DNA from: Microbacterium sp. oral taxon 186 str. F0373
Lineage (GTDB): Bacteria > Actinomycetota > Actinomycetes > Actinomycetales > Microbacteriaceae
Direction: 5' to 3'
DNA: 64,000 bases
NCBI RefSeq assembly: GCF_000411455.1
Contig: NZ_KE150457.1
Span: forward strand, 1,638,023-1,702,022
The notes under the pieces are model-generated. The model saw only the letters and a list, made by a program, of their open reading frames with translations. It had not been told where the DNA came from and did not search any database. The position numbers and the translations under genes were made by a program. Every line of letters starts with the position of its first letter. Position 1 is the first letter of the stretch. Below, piece by piece: positions 40,592 through 49,479 of this stretch.

Positions 40592-40636
40592 CACCGGCCC
40601 CGGTCCTCACCCGTGGGGCGAGCGCCGGGGCCGGTG
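40592..40636 (-). repeat. Intercistronic hairpin between cydB and cydD
   Basis: CACCGGCCCCGG (40592-40603) pairs perfectly with its complement at 40625-40636 around a 21-base loop. There is no T run on either strand, so it may be a partial terminator or mRNA stabiliser that lowers cydDC relative to cydAB. Confidence 0.65.
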
Positions 40637-40644
40637 AAGCGGCC

Positions 40645-41679
40645 TCAGTGGGCTGCGGTCAGTTCCGCCTTCTCGATCGTCGTGCGGGTGATCCGCTTGC
40701 GGAAGATCCAGTACGTCCACGCCTGGTAGGCGAGCACGAGCGGCAGGAAGATGAGCGCGGCCCACGACATGATCTGCAGCGTCATCGGCGTGCTGGACGC
40801 ATTCGAGATGGTCAGGCTGAAGGCGTCATCGGTCGTCGACGGCATGACGTAGGGGAACAGTGCGAGCCACAGAGTCAGCACGGCGAACACGATCGTGACC
40901 GCTCCGGCCGCGAACGCCTTGCCGTCGCGGTCGGCGATGTTGAACCACACCGACAGCAGCAGGGCGACCGCCGCGATCACGCCGCAGGCGATGACCGCCC
41001 ACAGCAGCGGGGCGCCGCGACCGGCGGCGAGGAAGATCGTCCACACCACGGTTCCGGCCGCGAAGATCACGGTCGGGATCGCGAGCTTCTTGCCGAGCGC
41101 CTGCGCGTCGTGGTGCACCTGGCCGTCGGTCTTGAGGCCCACGAAGTAGACGCCGTGCAGGAAGAACAGCAGCAGCGTCGTCACGCCGACCCAGAGGCCG
41201 TAGGGATTCAGCAGCGTGAAGAGCGAGCCGGTGAAGTTCTTGTCGGCGTCGATCGGCACGCCCTGCACGATGTTCGCGACTGCGACGCCCCACAGCAGGG
41301 CAGGCAGTGCCGAGCCGACCACGATCATCCAGTCGAAGCGACGCTTCCACCGCAGGTCGTCACGCTGGTGGCGGTATTCGAACGAGACGCCGCGGGCGAT
41401 CAGCGCGAGCAGGATGAGCAGCAGGGGGAGATAGAAGCCGCTGAACAGCGTGGCATACCACTCCGGGAAGGCCGCGAACAGGCAGGCGCCCGCGACGATG
41501 ACCCAGGTCTCGTTGAGGTCCCAGATCGGTCCGATCGTGTTGATCACCTGGCGTCGCGACACCTCGTCCTTGCCGAGGAAGGGCAGCGACATGCCGACAC
41601 CGAAGTCGAAGCCGTCGAGCACGAAGTAGCCGACGAACAGCACTCCGACGATGAAGAACCAGAGGTAGGCGAGGTCCAT
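40645..41679 (-). CDS. cydB: Cytochrome bd oxidase subunit II
   Basis: 344 aa, about eight or nine membrane helices. FVLDGFDFGVGM near the N-terminus and IWDLNETWVIVAGACLFAAFP are CydB signatures. With CydA it forms the quinol oxidase that keeps respiration going at low O2 and under nitrosative stress. It starts 8 bp after the cydA stop. Confidence 0.96.
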   Translation of the reverse strand: MDLAYLWFFIVGVLFVGYFVLDGFDFGVGMSLPFLGKDEVSRRQVINTIGPIWDLNETWVIVAGACLFAAFPEWYATLFSGFYLPLLLILLALIARGVSFEYRHQRDDLRWKRRFDWMIVVGSALPALLWGVAVANIVQGVPIDADKNFTGSLFTLLNPYGLWVGVTTLLLFFLHGVYFVGLKTDGQVHHDAQALGKKLAIPTVIFAAGTVVWTIFLAAGRGAPLLWAVIACGVIAAVALLLSVWFNIADRDGKAFAAGAVTIVFAVLTLWLALFPYVMPSTTDDAFSLTISNASSTPMTLQIMSWAALIFLPLVLAYQAWTYWIFRKRITRTTIEKAELTAAH

Positions 41680-41687
41680 GTCAGCTC

Positions 41688-43133
41688 CTAGTACACCGTG
41701 GACGGGGTCTGATCGACCGGGACATCGGACGGGTCGGGGTCATCGGGTCCGGGCAGGGGCTGCGGACCCTCCTTGACCGTCTTGACGATGAGGCCGAACT
41801 CGACGACCGCGAGGATCGCGTAGATCGCGGTGAAGGCGATCAGCGAGATCAGCACGGTCCAGCCGGGCACGTTCGGCGAGACGCCGTCCTGCGTGAGCAT
41901 CAGACCGAACACGATCCAGGGTTGACGTCCCATCTCGGTGAAGATCCACCCGACGAGGATGCCGAGCAGGGCCAGCGGCGCCTGCCAGACGGCGAGCCGC
42001 CACATCCAGCCCGCGACCGGGCGCTTCGCGTTCTTGCGGGTGACCCAGAGGCCCGCAGCAGCGATCGCGGTGGAGAGCAGGCCGAAGCCCATCATCCAGC
42101 GGAAGGCCCAGTACGTGACCCACAGGACGGGCGCGAAGTTGCCGTTCACCTGGTCGGCGAACTGCGGGAACAGCTGCGTCGTGTAGAGCTGGTTGAGGTC
42201 GTTGATGCCCTCGACGCAGCCGTTGAAGTCGTGCGTCGACAGGAACGCGAGCACGTACGGAACGCGCAGCGACCACACTTCACCGGTGCCGTCGGGGGTG
42301 CCGATCGAGAAGATCGAGAAGGAGGCATTGGCTCCGCACGCCGAGTTGAACATCGCCTCGGCGGCGGCCATCTTCATGGGCTGCGTCTGGACCATGACCA
42401 GGCCCAGCTGGTCACCGGAGAGGAAGACCGCGACGAAGCCGATGATCATCGCCCAGAGGCCGAACTTCAGCGCCGGGCGCAGCATCTCGATGTTCTGCTT
42501 GCGGGCGAGGTGCCAGGCGGATGCCGCGATCACGACACCGGCGGAGAACATGAGCGCCGCGGAGATGGTGTGAGGGAACTGCGTCAGCGCGACCGGGTTG
42601 GTCAGCACCTGCCAGAAGTCGGCCATTTCGGCGCGGTGACCCGAGGCGGACATCTGGTAGCCCTTCGGGTTCTGCATGAACGCGTTGGCCGCGAGGATGA
42701 AGTACGCCGACAGCCAGGTGCCGACGACCGTCATCCAGATGGTGAGCAGGTGGATGCGGCGGGGGAGCTTGTTCCACCCGAAGATCCACAGGCCGATGAA
42801 CGTCGCCTCGAAGAAGAAGGCCATGAGGCCCTCGAAGGCCAGCGGGGCGCCGAACACGTCGCCGACGAAGCGGGAGTAGCTCGACCAGTTCATGCCGAAC
42901 TGGAACTCCTGCACGATGCCGGTGACGATGCCCATCGCGAAGTTGATCAGGAAGATCTTCCCGAAGAAGCGCGTCAGGTGCAGCCACTTCACATCGCCGG
43001 TGCGGTGCCACATGGTCTGGAAGATGGCGACGAACAGCGACATGCCGAGCGTGAGCGGCACGAAGATGAAGTGGTACAGGGTGGTCAGGCCGAACTGCCA
43101 GCGGGCGAGCAGCAGCGGATCCAGGAAGTCCAT
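41688..43133 (-). CDS. cydA: Cytochrome bd oxidase subunit I
   Basis: 481 aa. The start ATG 43133 is preferred over 43139 because GGAAGG lies six bases before it. Haem ligands are visible: His in TTLYHFIFVP (b595), His in TQFPHTISAALM (b558) and Met in TEMGRQPW (b558); the Q-loop is of the short type found in actinobacteria. The enzyme oxidises menaquinol and reduces O2 to water in the plasma membrane. The gene heads cydABDC and lies about 100 bp downstream of a regulator transcribed in the same direction. Confidence 0.96.
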   Translation of the reverse strand: MDFLDPLLLARWQFGLTTLYHFIFVPLTLGMSLFVAIFQTMWHRTGDVKWLHLTRFFGKIFLINFAMGIVTGIVQEFQFGMNWSSYSRFVGDVFGAPLAFEGLMAFFFEATFIGLWIFGWNKLPRRIHLLTIWMTVVGTWLSAYFILAANAFMQNPKGYQMSASGHRAEMADFWQVLTNPVALTQFPHTISAALMFSAGVVIAASAWHLARKQNIEMLRPALKFGLWAMIIGFVAVFLSGDQLGLVMVQTQPMKMAAAEAMFNSACGANASFSIFSIGTPDGTGEVWSLRVPYVLAFLSTHDFNGCVEGINDLNQLYTTQLFPQFADQVNGNFAPVLWVTYWAFRWMMGFGLLSTAIAAAGLWVTRKNAKRPVAGWMWRLAVWQAPLALLGILVGWIFTEMGRQPWIVFGLMLTQDGVSPNVPGWTVLISLIAFTAIYAILAVVEFGLIVKTVKEGPQPLPGPDDPDPSDVPVDQTPSTVY

Positions 43134-43233
43134 CGTCATCCTTCCGAGGGCGGGAGTCTTCTTCGAGACTGAAGCTACACAAGGATTTCCCAGCCCCGGG
43201 CGCCCTGGGCCGTGAAAAAGAATCGGGTTCTGA

Positions 43234-43857
43234 TCAGGCCGTGGCGCCGGCGAACATCAGCTGGACGACGCACTCGCGCGGGTCGCAGGAGGGGCGCATG
43301 TCATCGACGGCGAGCGGCCCGCCGGCGGCGCTGAGCACGCTCTGCATGAGACCCAGGTGCACGCGGCACAGCACTTCGCGATGCTCGGCCTGGGAAGAGG
43401 CGTGTGCGCAGGGGGTGAGGTCGACGGTCAGCTCGCGCTCATCGACGAGGGGATCGAAGCCGGCGTCGATGAGGTCCTCGACGAGGGCGTCCACCTGATG
43501 GAGGGCTTCGGTGTCGAGCTCGGGCGCGGCTCCCGGCAGCACTCGGCGCATCAGGTCGCCCCGTTCGGCGGCGGCGCGCACCTTGCGGCGCTGGATGGCA
43601 CTGGAGGCCAGGATGCCGTCGGCCGCGCTGTAGAGCACACGCGGGCGACCGCGGGTGGTGCGGTGCTCCGCCGCCGACACGACGTAGCCCTCGTCGATCA
43701 GACGTTGCAGATGCTCGCGCACGGTGTTCGGGTGCAGGCCCGTCGCCTCGACGATCTCGGTGATCGTTCGACGCGGCTGCTCCTGGACGAGGTGCAGGAT
43801 CTCGACACGTGAATAACTGGAAATGGCGCTGTACCCAACCGGGCGACCTGTGGTCAT
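43234..43857 (-). CDS. HTH regulator with C-terminal cysteine cluster (SufR-like)
   Basis: 207 aa. A winged helix (ITEIVEATGLHPNTVREHLQRLIDEGYV, here in part) with a wing TTRGRPRVLY is followed by a C-terminal region with four cysteines: PCAHASS, VLCRVHLGLMQ, PSCDPREC, spaced X13, X26 and X4. SufR-type repressors use comparable cysteines to hold an Fe-S cluster that senses redox or iron state. It is immediately upstream of cydABDC on the same strand, so control of cytochrome bd is a reasonable inference. A GTGAATAA/TTATTCAC pair (43808-43815 and 43865-43872) flanks its start and may be an operator. Confidence 0.82.
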   Translation of the reverse strand: MTTGRPVGYSAISSYSRVEILHLVQEQPRRTITEIVEATGLHPNTVREHLQRLIDEGYVVSAAEHRTTRGRPRVLYSAADGILASSAIQRRKVRAAAERGDLMRRVLPGAAPELDTEALHQVDALVEDLIDAGFDPLVDERELTVDLTPCAHASSQAEHREVLCRVHLGLMQSVLSAAGGPLAVDDMRPSCDPRECVVQLMFAGATA

Positions 43858-44081
43858 ACCTCATATTATTCACGGTGTCGGTCGTGCGCGCCACCCCCGA
43901 TCTGCGGGGGTTTCTTCCGGCCCTGCGGAAAGGGGTGCTCGTGCCGTATCGCTGCGCGTCGGCATCCGTTCACCTGCCGTCGATCCGGCGTTCTTCCGCA
44001 CCCGCAACCGTCGGCAGTGCCGCCGTCACAGGGGCCCCGCCGACCCCCTCATCGAGCGTTCGTCTCGAGTCTGGAGCCGAC

Positions 44082-46868
44082 TTGTCCTCCTCGCCCTCGC
44101 GCCTTCGCGTGACCGCCCTGCTGACCGCCGCGCTCGCCTGCCTGTCGGCGGGCATCGCCGTCGCCCTGCCGGCTGCGGCCGTTGCGACGACCGAGGGCGT
44201 GGTCATCAATGAGATCGAGTCCGACGACGGCAAGAGTCCCGACTGGATCGAGCTGGTCAACACCTCAGCGGCGGCGGTCGACATCTCCGGATGGATCGTC
44301 AAGGACGACGACGACACCCGTACCGATGCGATTCCGGTGGGAACGACCCTCGCGCCCGGCGCCTTCTACGTGTTCACCAAACCGGCGATGACGTTCGGAC
44401 TCGGCAAGGCGGACGCGGCGCGGCTGTTCCGCCCCGACGGCACGACGCTCGTCGACTCCTACGGGTGGACGGCTCACGCCACGGTGACCTACGGGCGTTG
44501 CCCCGACGGCCTCGGCGCGTTCACGCAGACCACGACCGCGACGCCGGGCGCGACCAACATCTGCGCCGCAGCCTCGCCCACCCCGACACCCACCCCGACC
44601 TCGACACCCAGCCCCTCGCCGACGAGCGCGCTGCCGCCGTCCGGTGCCGTGGCCGTGAACGAGGTCGAGTCCAACGGCGGTGATCCCGACGACTGGTTCG
44701 AGCTCTTCAACACGACGGATGCCGCGATCGACCTCACCGGCTACGAGGTGCGCGACGACGGCGATGCCTCCGATCATCGCTACGAGCTGCCGTCGGGGTC
44801 GATCCTGCCGGCGCGCGGGTTCCTGATCGTGCAGAAGAGCGTCGGCTCCGCGCCCGGGTTCCCGTTCGGACTCGGCAGCGCCGACAAGGTGCGCCTGTTC
44901 GCACCGGATCGCACGACGCTCATCGCAGAGGCGGCATGGACGGCGCACGCGGTGACGACGCTCGGTCGCTGCCCCGACGGCACGGGCGAGCTGCGGGAGA
45001 CGGTCGCGGCGACCAAGGGTGCGGCCAACGCGTGCGGTGTGCCGGTGGCGATCAACGAGGTCGAGTCCAGTGGTGGAAGCCCCGACGACTGGATCGAGCT
45101 CGTCAACCGCTCCCACGCTGAGATCTCGGTCGCGGGCATGGTCGTCACCGACTCCGAGACCACGAAGAACCGCTACACGATCCCGGCGGGGACGACGATC
45201 GCGCCTCAGGGCTACCTCGTCCTGCAGAAGTCGGCGTTCGGTTTCGGACTCGGGAGCGCTGATGCCGTGCACCTCTTCGACCGCGACGGCACCACCGAGA
45301 TCGACGCGACCTCGTGGACGGCACACGCCAGCACCACGTGGGGGCGCTGTCCCGATGCAACCGGTGCGCTCGCCGATACCTCGGCATCCACTCCGGGAAC
45401 CGCCAACACGTGTGCCGGAGACCCGCCCGCGACCGAGGTTTGGCCGGGAGGCGCCAGCGTGCGCGTGCTCGATCAGAAGAACGAGTACCCCGACGCGAAC
45501 CTCAGCGGACTCGACGTCGCGGGTGGCACGCTCTGGGCCGTCGAGAACGGCCGCGGACGCCTGCACCGGCTCCTCGCCCACGGCGACGCGTGGGCACAGG
45601 CGCCGGGATGGGCGGACGGCAAGGCGCTGCACTATCCGACCGGGTCGGGGCGGGTGGATGCCGAGGCGGTCACCGCCGTCGGCGACGCCGTCTATGTGGG
45701 CAGCGAGCGCGACAACGACAACAACAAGGTGAGCCGCCCCGCGGTGCTGCGCTACCAGCCGTCGGACGAGGCGAGCGAGCTCACGGCCACGGCCGAGTGG
45801 AACCTCGCCGCCGACTTCCCCGGTATCGGCGCCAACTCCGGCATCGAAGGGCTGACCTGGATTCCGGACGCATGGCTGAGCGCCCGCGGATTCCTGGACG
45901 GCACCACCGGCGCGGCGTACGACCCCGCCCGCTATCCGGGCCACGGCGACGGGCTGTTCTTCGTCGGTGTCGAGGGCACTGCCGCGGTCTACGCCTACGC
46001 TCTCGCCGCTGACGGCTCGTTCGCGCGGATCGCGACGATCGCCTCGCCGTTCCCCGTCGTCGCGGAGGTGCAGTTCGCTCGCGACCAGCTCTGGATCGTC
46101 TGCGACGATGCCTGCGACGGACGGATCGCGACGTACGCGATCGCCGGGGCGGGGCCATCGGCCGGAACATTCCAGCAGGCGCATATCTACGCGCGCCCCG
46201 CGCAGACATCGAACGTCGCGAACGAGGGGTTCGCCCTCGGGGAGGCGTGCCTCGACGGTGTCACGCCCACCTTCTACGTGGACGACGCCCGCACCGACGG
46301 ATTCTCGCTGCGCAGCGGAACGCTGACCTGCAGCGACGCCTCGCCGACCCCGAATCCGACGGGCACCCCGGCGCCCACAGGGACGCCGCAGCCCACCGGT
46401 CAGCCGTCTGCGACGCCCACACCATCGGCCACGCTCGTGCCGACCGCCGGTGCGGCCCCCTCCGCGGCAGAGCTGACGACGGCGACGCGCGGCGGGCTGC
46501 AGGCCCCGGCATCCGCGGTGACCGGACAGGGGGTGACGATCACCGTGCCTGCGGCGGTGTCCGGCGAGCGCGTGCACATCTGGATGTTCTCGACGCCCAC
46601 CGATCTCGGCTCTGCCACCGTGACTGCCGCCCGTACCGTGACGGCGATCATCCCGGCGGGCACGGCGGCGGGCGTACATCGCATCGTGGTCACGGATGCC
46701 GCGGGAACCGTGCTGGGCTGGACCGAGATCACCGTCGGTGCCGCTGTTCTGGCCTCGACGGGCGACGACGGTGCGGCCTTCGCTCCGGTTGCGCTGGCGG
46801 CGGTGATGTCGGTGCTCCTGGGGGCGGGGCTGTTGCGCCGTCGGCGCTCGGTCAGCCTCGCCGGCTGA
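44082..46868 (+). CDS. Secreted lamin-tail-domain protein with LASTG wall anchor
   Basis: 928 aa from TTG 44082, preferred because GGAG lies upstream and it gives a clean signal peptide (basic SPSRLR, hydrophobic core, cleavage near A35). Three lamin-tail domains follow, opening INEIESDDG, VNEVESNGG and INEVESSGG and each ending in GRCPD. After a Pro/Thr linker between the first two domains comes a beta-propeller-like region (about 450-760), a second Pro/Thr linker, an Ig-like domain and, at residues 890-894, LASTG with a hydrophobic helix and RRRR. This is the sorting signal of class E sortases. It is a cell-surface protein, perhaps linked to extracellular nuclease or DNA binding. Confidence 0.85.
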   Translation: MSSSPSRLRVTALLTAALACLSAGIAVALPAAAVATTEGVVINEIESDDGKSPDWIELVNTSAAAVDISGWIVKDDDDTRTDAIPVGTTLAPGAFYVFTKPAMTFGLGKADAARLFRPDGTTLVDSYGWTAHATVTYGRCPDGLGAFTQTTTATPGATNICAAASPTPTPTPTSTPSPSPTSALPPSGAVAVNEVESNGGDPDDWFELFNTTDAAIDLTGYEVRDDGDASDHRYELPSGSILPARGFLIVQKSVGSAPGFPFGLGSADKVRLFAPDRTTLIAEAAWTAHAVTTLGRCPDGTGELRETVAATKGAANACGVPVAINEVESSGGSPDDWIELVNRSHAEISVAGMVVTDSETTKNRYTIPAGTTIAPQGYLVLQKSAFGFGLGSADAVHLFDRDGTTEIDATSWTAHASTTWGRCPDATGALADTSASTPGTANTCAGDPPATEVWPGGASVRVLDQKNEYPDANLSGLDVAGGTLWAVENGRGRLHRLLAHGDAWAQAPGWADGKALHYPTGSGRVDAEAVTAVGDAVYVGSERDNDNNKVSRPAVLRYQPSDEASELTATAEWNLAADFPGIGANSGIEGLTWIPDAWLSARGFLDGTTGAAYDPARYPGHGDGLFFVGVEGTAAVYAYALAADGSFARIATIASPFPVVAEVQFARDQLWIVCDDACDGRIATYAIAGAGPSAGTFQQAHIYARPAQTSNVANEGFALGEACLDGVTPTFYVDDARTDGFSLRSGTLTCSDASPTPNPTGTPAPTGTPQPTGQPSATPTPSATLVPTAGAAPSAAELTTATRGGLQAPASAVTGQGVTITVPAAVSGERVHIWMFSTPTDLGSATVTAARTVTAIIPAGTAAGVHRIVVTDAAGTVLGWTEITVGAAVLASTGDDGAAFAPVALAAVMSVLLGAGLLRRRRSVSLAG

Positions 46869-46939
46869 TCTGCGCCGACGCGGAACGCGTGCGCGCCACA
46901 CTCAGCGTCGACCGAGGTATCTGCCCATAGAGTCGGTGC

Positions 46940-48244
46940 ATGCAGATCTGGCAGTTGCCGATCATCGACGGAGCTGTCCCGATCATCGTCTACACGATCG
47001 CGGGAGCGTTCCTTCTGATCGTGCTCGTGCGTCGTTGGAACAGGCGCGCCATGCTGTGGGCAGCGGGGGGTGCGCTCGCCGGAGCCGGGCTGGGCGTGGC
47101 GCTCGTGCACGTCGTCGACCGGATGCAGCTGTTCGGCCCGGCGCCCCTGCCGGGATTCGTCGTGCCGTGGGCGGCCGGTGTCCTGGCTGCCTCCGGGTTC
47201 GCGCTCGGCGCGCTGGTGGGTGCGCGGTGGTGGCGGCGGATCGTGTCCGCTCTCGCCGTCCTGGTGTTTCTCGTCGCCGCGGCGATCGGCATCAACGCCG
47301 GTTTCGGGTTGAACCCGACCTTGGCGACGCTCTTCGGTGTGTCGGGCTACGACCCGCTCCATCTGCCCGACGTCGGACCCACAACCGATGTTCCGACCGT
47401 TCCGCTCGCGCAGTCCTTCGTGCCGCCCGCCGGAATGCCGGCCAAGGGGTCACGCGGCACGCAGGTCATTCCTGCCACGGCATCCGGCTTCGCCGCCCGC
47501 CCCGTGGGCATCTACCTGCCTCCCGCCGCGCTCGTTCCGAACGCGCCGGCCCTGCCGCTGGTCATCATGATGATGGGCCATCCCGGAAACCCCGACCCGA
47601 CCGCGATCAGCGACGTGCTGGACGAGTTCGCCGCCCGCAACCACGGCCTGGCGCCCATCGTGATCGTCGCCGATCAAGTCGGCTCCGCCAATGCCGACAC
47701 CGCGTGCGCCGACTCTGCGGCCTTCGGCCGGGCGCGCACCTATGTGACGCAGGACGTCGTCGCGTGGGCGAAGGCGCACCTGCGCATCATCAACGACCCC
47801 GCCTTCTGGACCATCGCCGGATACTCCAACGGAGGAGGGTGCGCGATCTCCTTCGGGGCCGACTACCCCGCGATGTGGAAGAACATCCTCGACATCTCGG
47901 GAGAGCCCTTCCCGGGATCCGAGCAGGTCGCCAACATCACCAAGACCGTCTACGGCGGCAGCAGCGAGGCGTTCGAAGCCTCCAAGCCCGTGAACATCCT
48001 GGCGGCCGCTCCGGCCGGGACGTACGCCGGGATGACGGCGGTGTTCACGGCGGGATCCGCCGACCCCGCATACATGGCGCACGCCGACACCCTCGCTGCG
48101 GCCGCGCGGAAGGCGGGGATGGCCGTCACCCGCTACGATATCCCGGGCGTCGGGCACACCGGGGACGCGTTGAAGCTCGGTCTGGTCGAGGGCTTCACCG
48201 TGCTCTATCCCGTTCTCGGACTCTCGGTCGGTCAGACGCGGTAG
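46940..48244 (+). CDS. Membrane-anchored alpha/beta-hydrolase esterase (Ag85/EstD type)
   Basis: 434 aa. Four N-terminal membrane segments (residues about 10-115) precede an external hydrolase domain. The nucleophile elbow reads IAGYSNGGGCA and the catalytic His is in GVGHTGDA. The fold and position of motifs resemble the actinobacterial Esterase-D/antigen-85 family, which acylates or deacylates cell-envelope lipids and polysaccharides. The substrate is unknown. TAGAGT six bases before ATG implies a leaderless mRNA. Confidence 0.83.
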   Translation: MQIWQLPIIDGAVPIIVYTIAGAFLLIVLVRRWNRRAMLWAAGGALAGAGLGVALVHVVDRMQLFGPAPLPGFVVPWAAGVLAASGFALGALVGARWWRRIVSALAVLVFLVAAAIGINAGFGLNPTLATLFGVSGYDPLHLPDVGPTTDVPTVPLAQSFVPPAGMPAKGSRGTQVIPATASGFAARPVGIYLPPAALVPNAPALPLVIMMMGHPGNPDPTAISDVLDEFAARNHGLAPIVIVADQVGSANADTACADSAAFGRARTYVTQDVVAWAKAHLRIINDPAFWTIAGYSNGGGCAISFGADYPAMWKNILDISGEPFPGSEQVANITKTVYGGSSEAFEASKPVNILAAAPAGTYAGMTAVFTAGSADPAYMAHADTLAAAARKAGMAVTRYDIPGVGHTGDALKLGLVEGFTVLYPVLGLSVGQTR

Positions 48245-48449
48245 CGAGCTGTTGACTTCGCGTCAAGATCGACGTCCTCAAGACTTGCGCAAGATCCGTG
48301 CGCTCCGAGCGGCTCGCGAGGCCGCAAGAGCGCTCTATTCAACCGAATGTGCAGGTTGGCGCAAGATTGGCCATATTCACTGGGCGTCTGCGGCTCGAAG
48401 ACGTAGCGTCATGACTAAGCGATCCGGCGCCCGAAGCCGGGCAGCGATA

Positions 48450-48498
48450 CGATGAAGGCGACTGTCGGTCTGGGGGGATGAGACGGTCGCCTTCATCG
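48450..48498. terminator. Large hairpin between convergent esterase genes
   Basis: Thirteen-base arms CGATGAAGGCGAC (48450-48462) and complement (48486-48498) enclose a 23-base loop. Immediately after, the 13-mer CTTCATCGTTCGT is repeated in tandem (48491-48503 and 48504-48516). It is a likely bidirectional terminator. Confidence 0.6.
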
Positions 48499-48522
48499 TT
48501 CGTCTTCATCGTTCGTCTCCGC

Positions 48523-49458
48523 TCAGCCGGATGCCGGTCGTCGGTGCGTGTCGAAGAACGACCACAGCTGCGCGGTGGCATCCCATCCCCGGTAGACCTG
48601 CTCGCCCTGTGGCGTGGATCCGCCGTCGGGTGAGGGCCATTCGTGGCCGTACCCGGCGATGCTGACGAGCTGTACCGTGCGGGAGTCGGGGCAGGCGGCG
48701 GTCTCGGTGGTCAGCGGCGGCGCCGAGGTGGTGACATCCTCTTCGCACGAGGCCGCCCGTGCCCAGAGCGCGTGCACATCCCGTTGCGCGGTGGCATCGA
48801 TCCGCGCGGTGCCGACGGTGGACGCGCCCCCGTCGTAGAGCACACGGGTGTCGTCCACACCGTGCACGGCCATCACCGAGATCGGGGCGGGAGCGGTGCA
48901 CTCCAGCCCGACCGGCATCGTTCCGGACACGGGGCCGATCGCGGCGAAGAGCGTCGTCTCGCACGCGAGTCGGTAGGCCATCATCGCGCCGTTGGACATG
49001 CCGGCGGCGAAGACGGCCCCGGCGTCGATCGAAACCTGCTTCTGCACATCGGCAACCGCCGCGGCGATGAACGCCACGTCGTCGGTGCCGTCGCGGGCGG
49101 ACGAGCCGCAGCATCCCCCACCTGCATTCCAGGCCCGGCCGTCGCCGTTGGGGTAGAGGATGACGACGCCGTGCTCGTCGGCGATCCGGTCCCATCCGTA
49201 CGACGCCTCGGCCTGCTGAGCCGACCCGTAGCCGCCGTGCAGCATGACGACGAGTGCGGCCGGCGCGGAGGGATGAGCGGGCACGTACAGCCGATACGAC
49301 CGCTCCTGGCCGTCGACGGTGAGCTGATGCTCCGACTTGCCGACGGGGGCGCCTGCTGTGGCAGGGGAGGGCGCGGGTGGATCCACCCGAAGGCGCGCGC
49401 ACGCGGCGAGGCTCGCCACGAGCGTGAGTAGTGCGATGACGGCGATCGCCCGGCGCAT
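48523..49458 (-). CDS. LpqC-type lipoprotein esterase / PHB depolymerase family
   Basis: 311 aa. A lipoprotein signal peptide with lipobox LAAC (Cys at 20) is followed by VVMLHGGYGSAQQAE (oxyanion loop), NAGGGCCG, the nucleophile AAGMSNGAMMAY and the catalytic His of GYGHEWP. The family includes PHB depolymerases, feruloyl esterases and mycobacterial LpqC. It acts outside the membrane on an unknown ester. The GGAAGG SD supports the start. Confidence 0.88.
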   Translation of the reverse strand: MRRAIAVIALLTLVASLAACARLRVDPPAPSPATAGAPVGKSEHQLTVDGQERSYRLYVPAHPSAPAALVVMLHGGYGSAQQAEASYGWDRIADEHGVVILYPNGDGRAWNAGGGCCGSSARDGTDDVAFIAAAVADVQKQVSIDAGAVFAAGMSNGAMMAYRLACETTLFAAIGPVSGTMPVGLECTAPAPISVMAVHGVDDTRVLYDGGASTVGTARIDATAQRDVHALWARAASCEEDVTTSAPPLTTETAACPDSRTVQLVSIAGYGHEWPSPDGGSTPQGEQVYRGWDATAQLWSFFDTHRRPASG

Positions 49459-49479
49459 CTGCGGCTGCCTTCCGATCCC

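Noticed and set aside
43809..44081. N-terminal extension of the lamin-tail protein from 43809
   Set aside because: Overlaps the divergent regulator's start; TTG 44082 has an SD and gives a proper signal peptide.
48452..48481. Nine-codon ORF beginning ATG AAG GCG in the hairpin region
   Set aside because: Lies inside a perfect inverted repeat, no conserved context; more likely terminator sequence.
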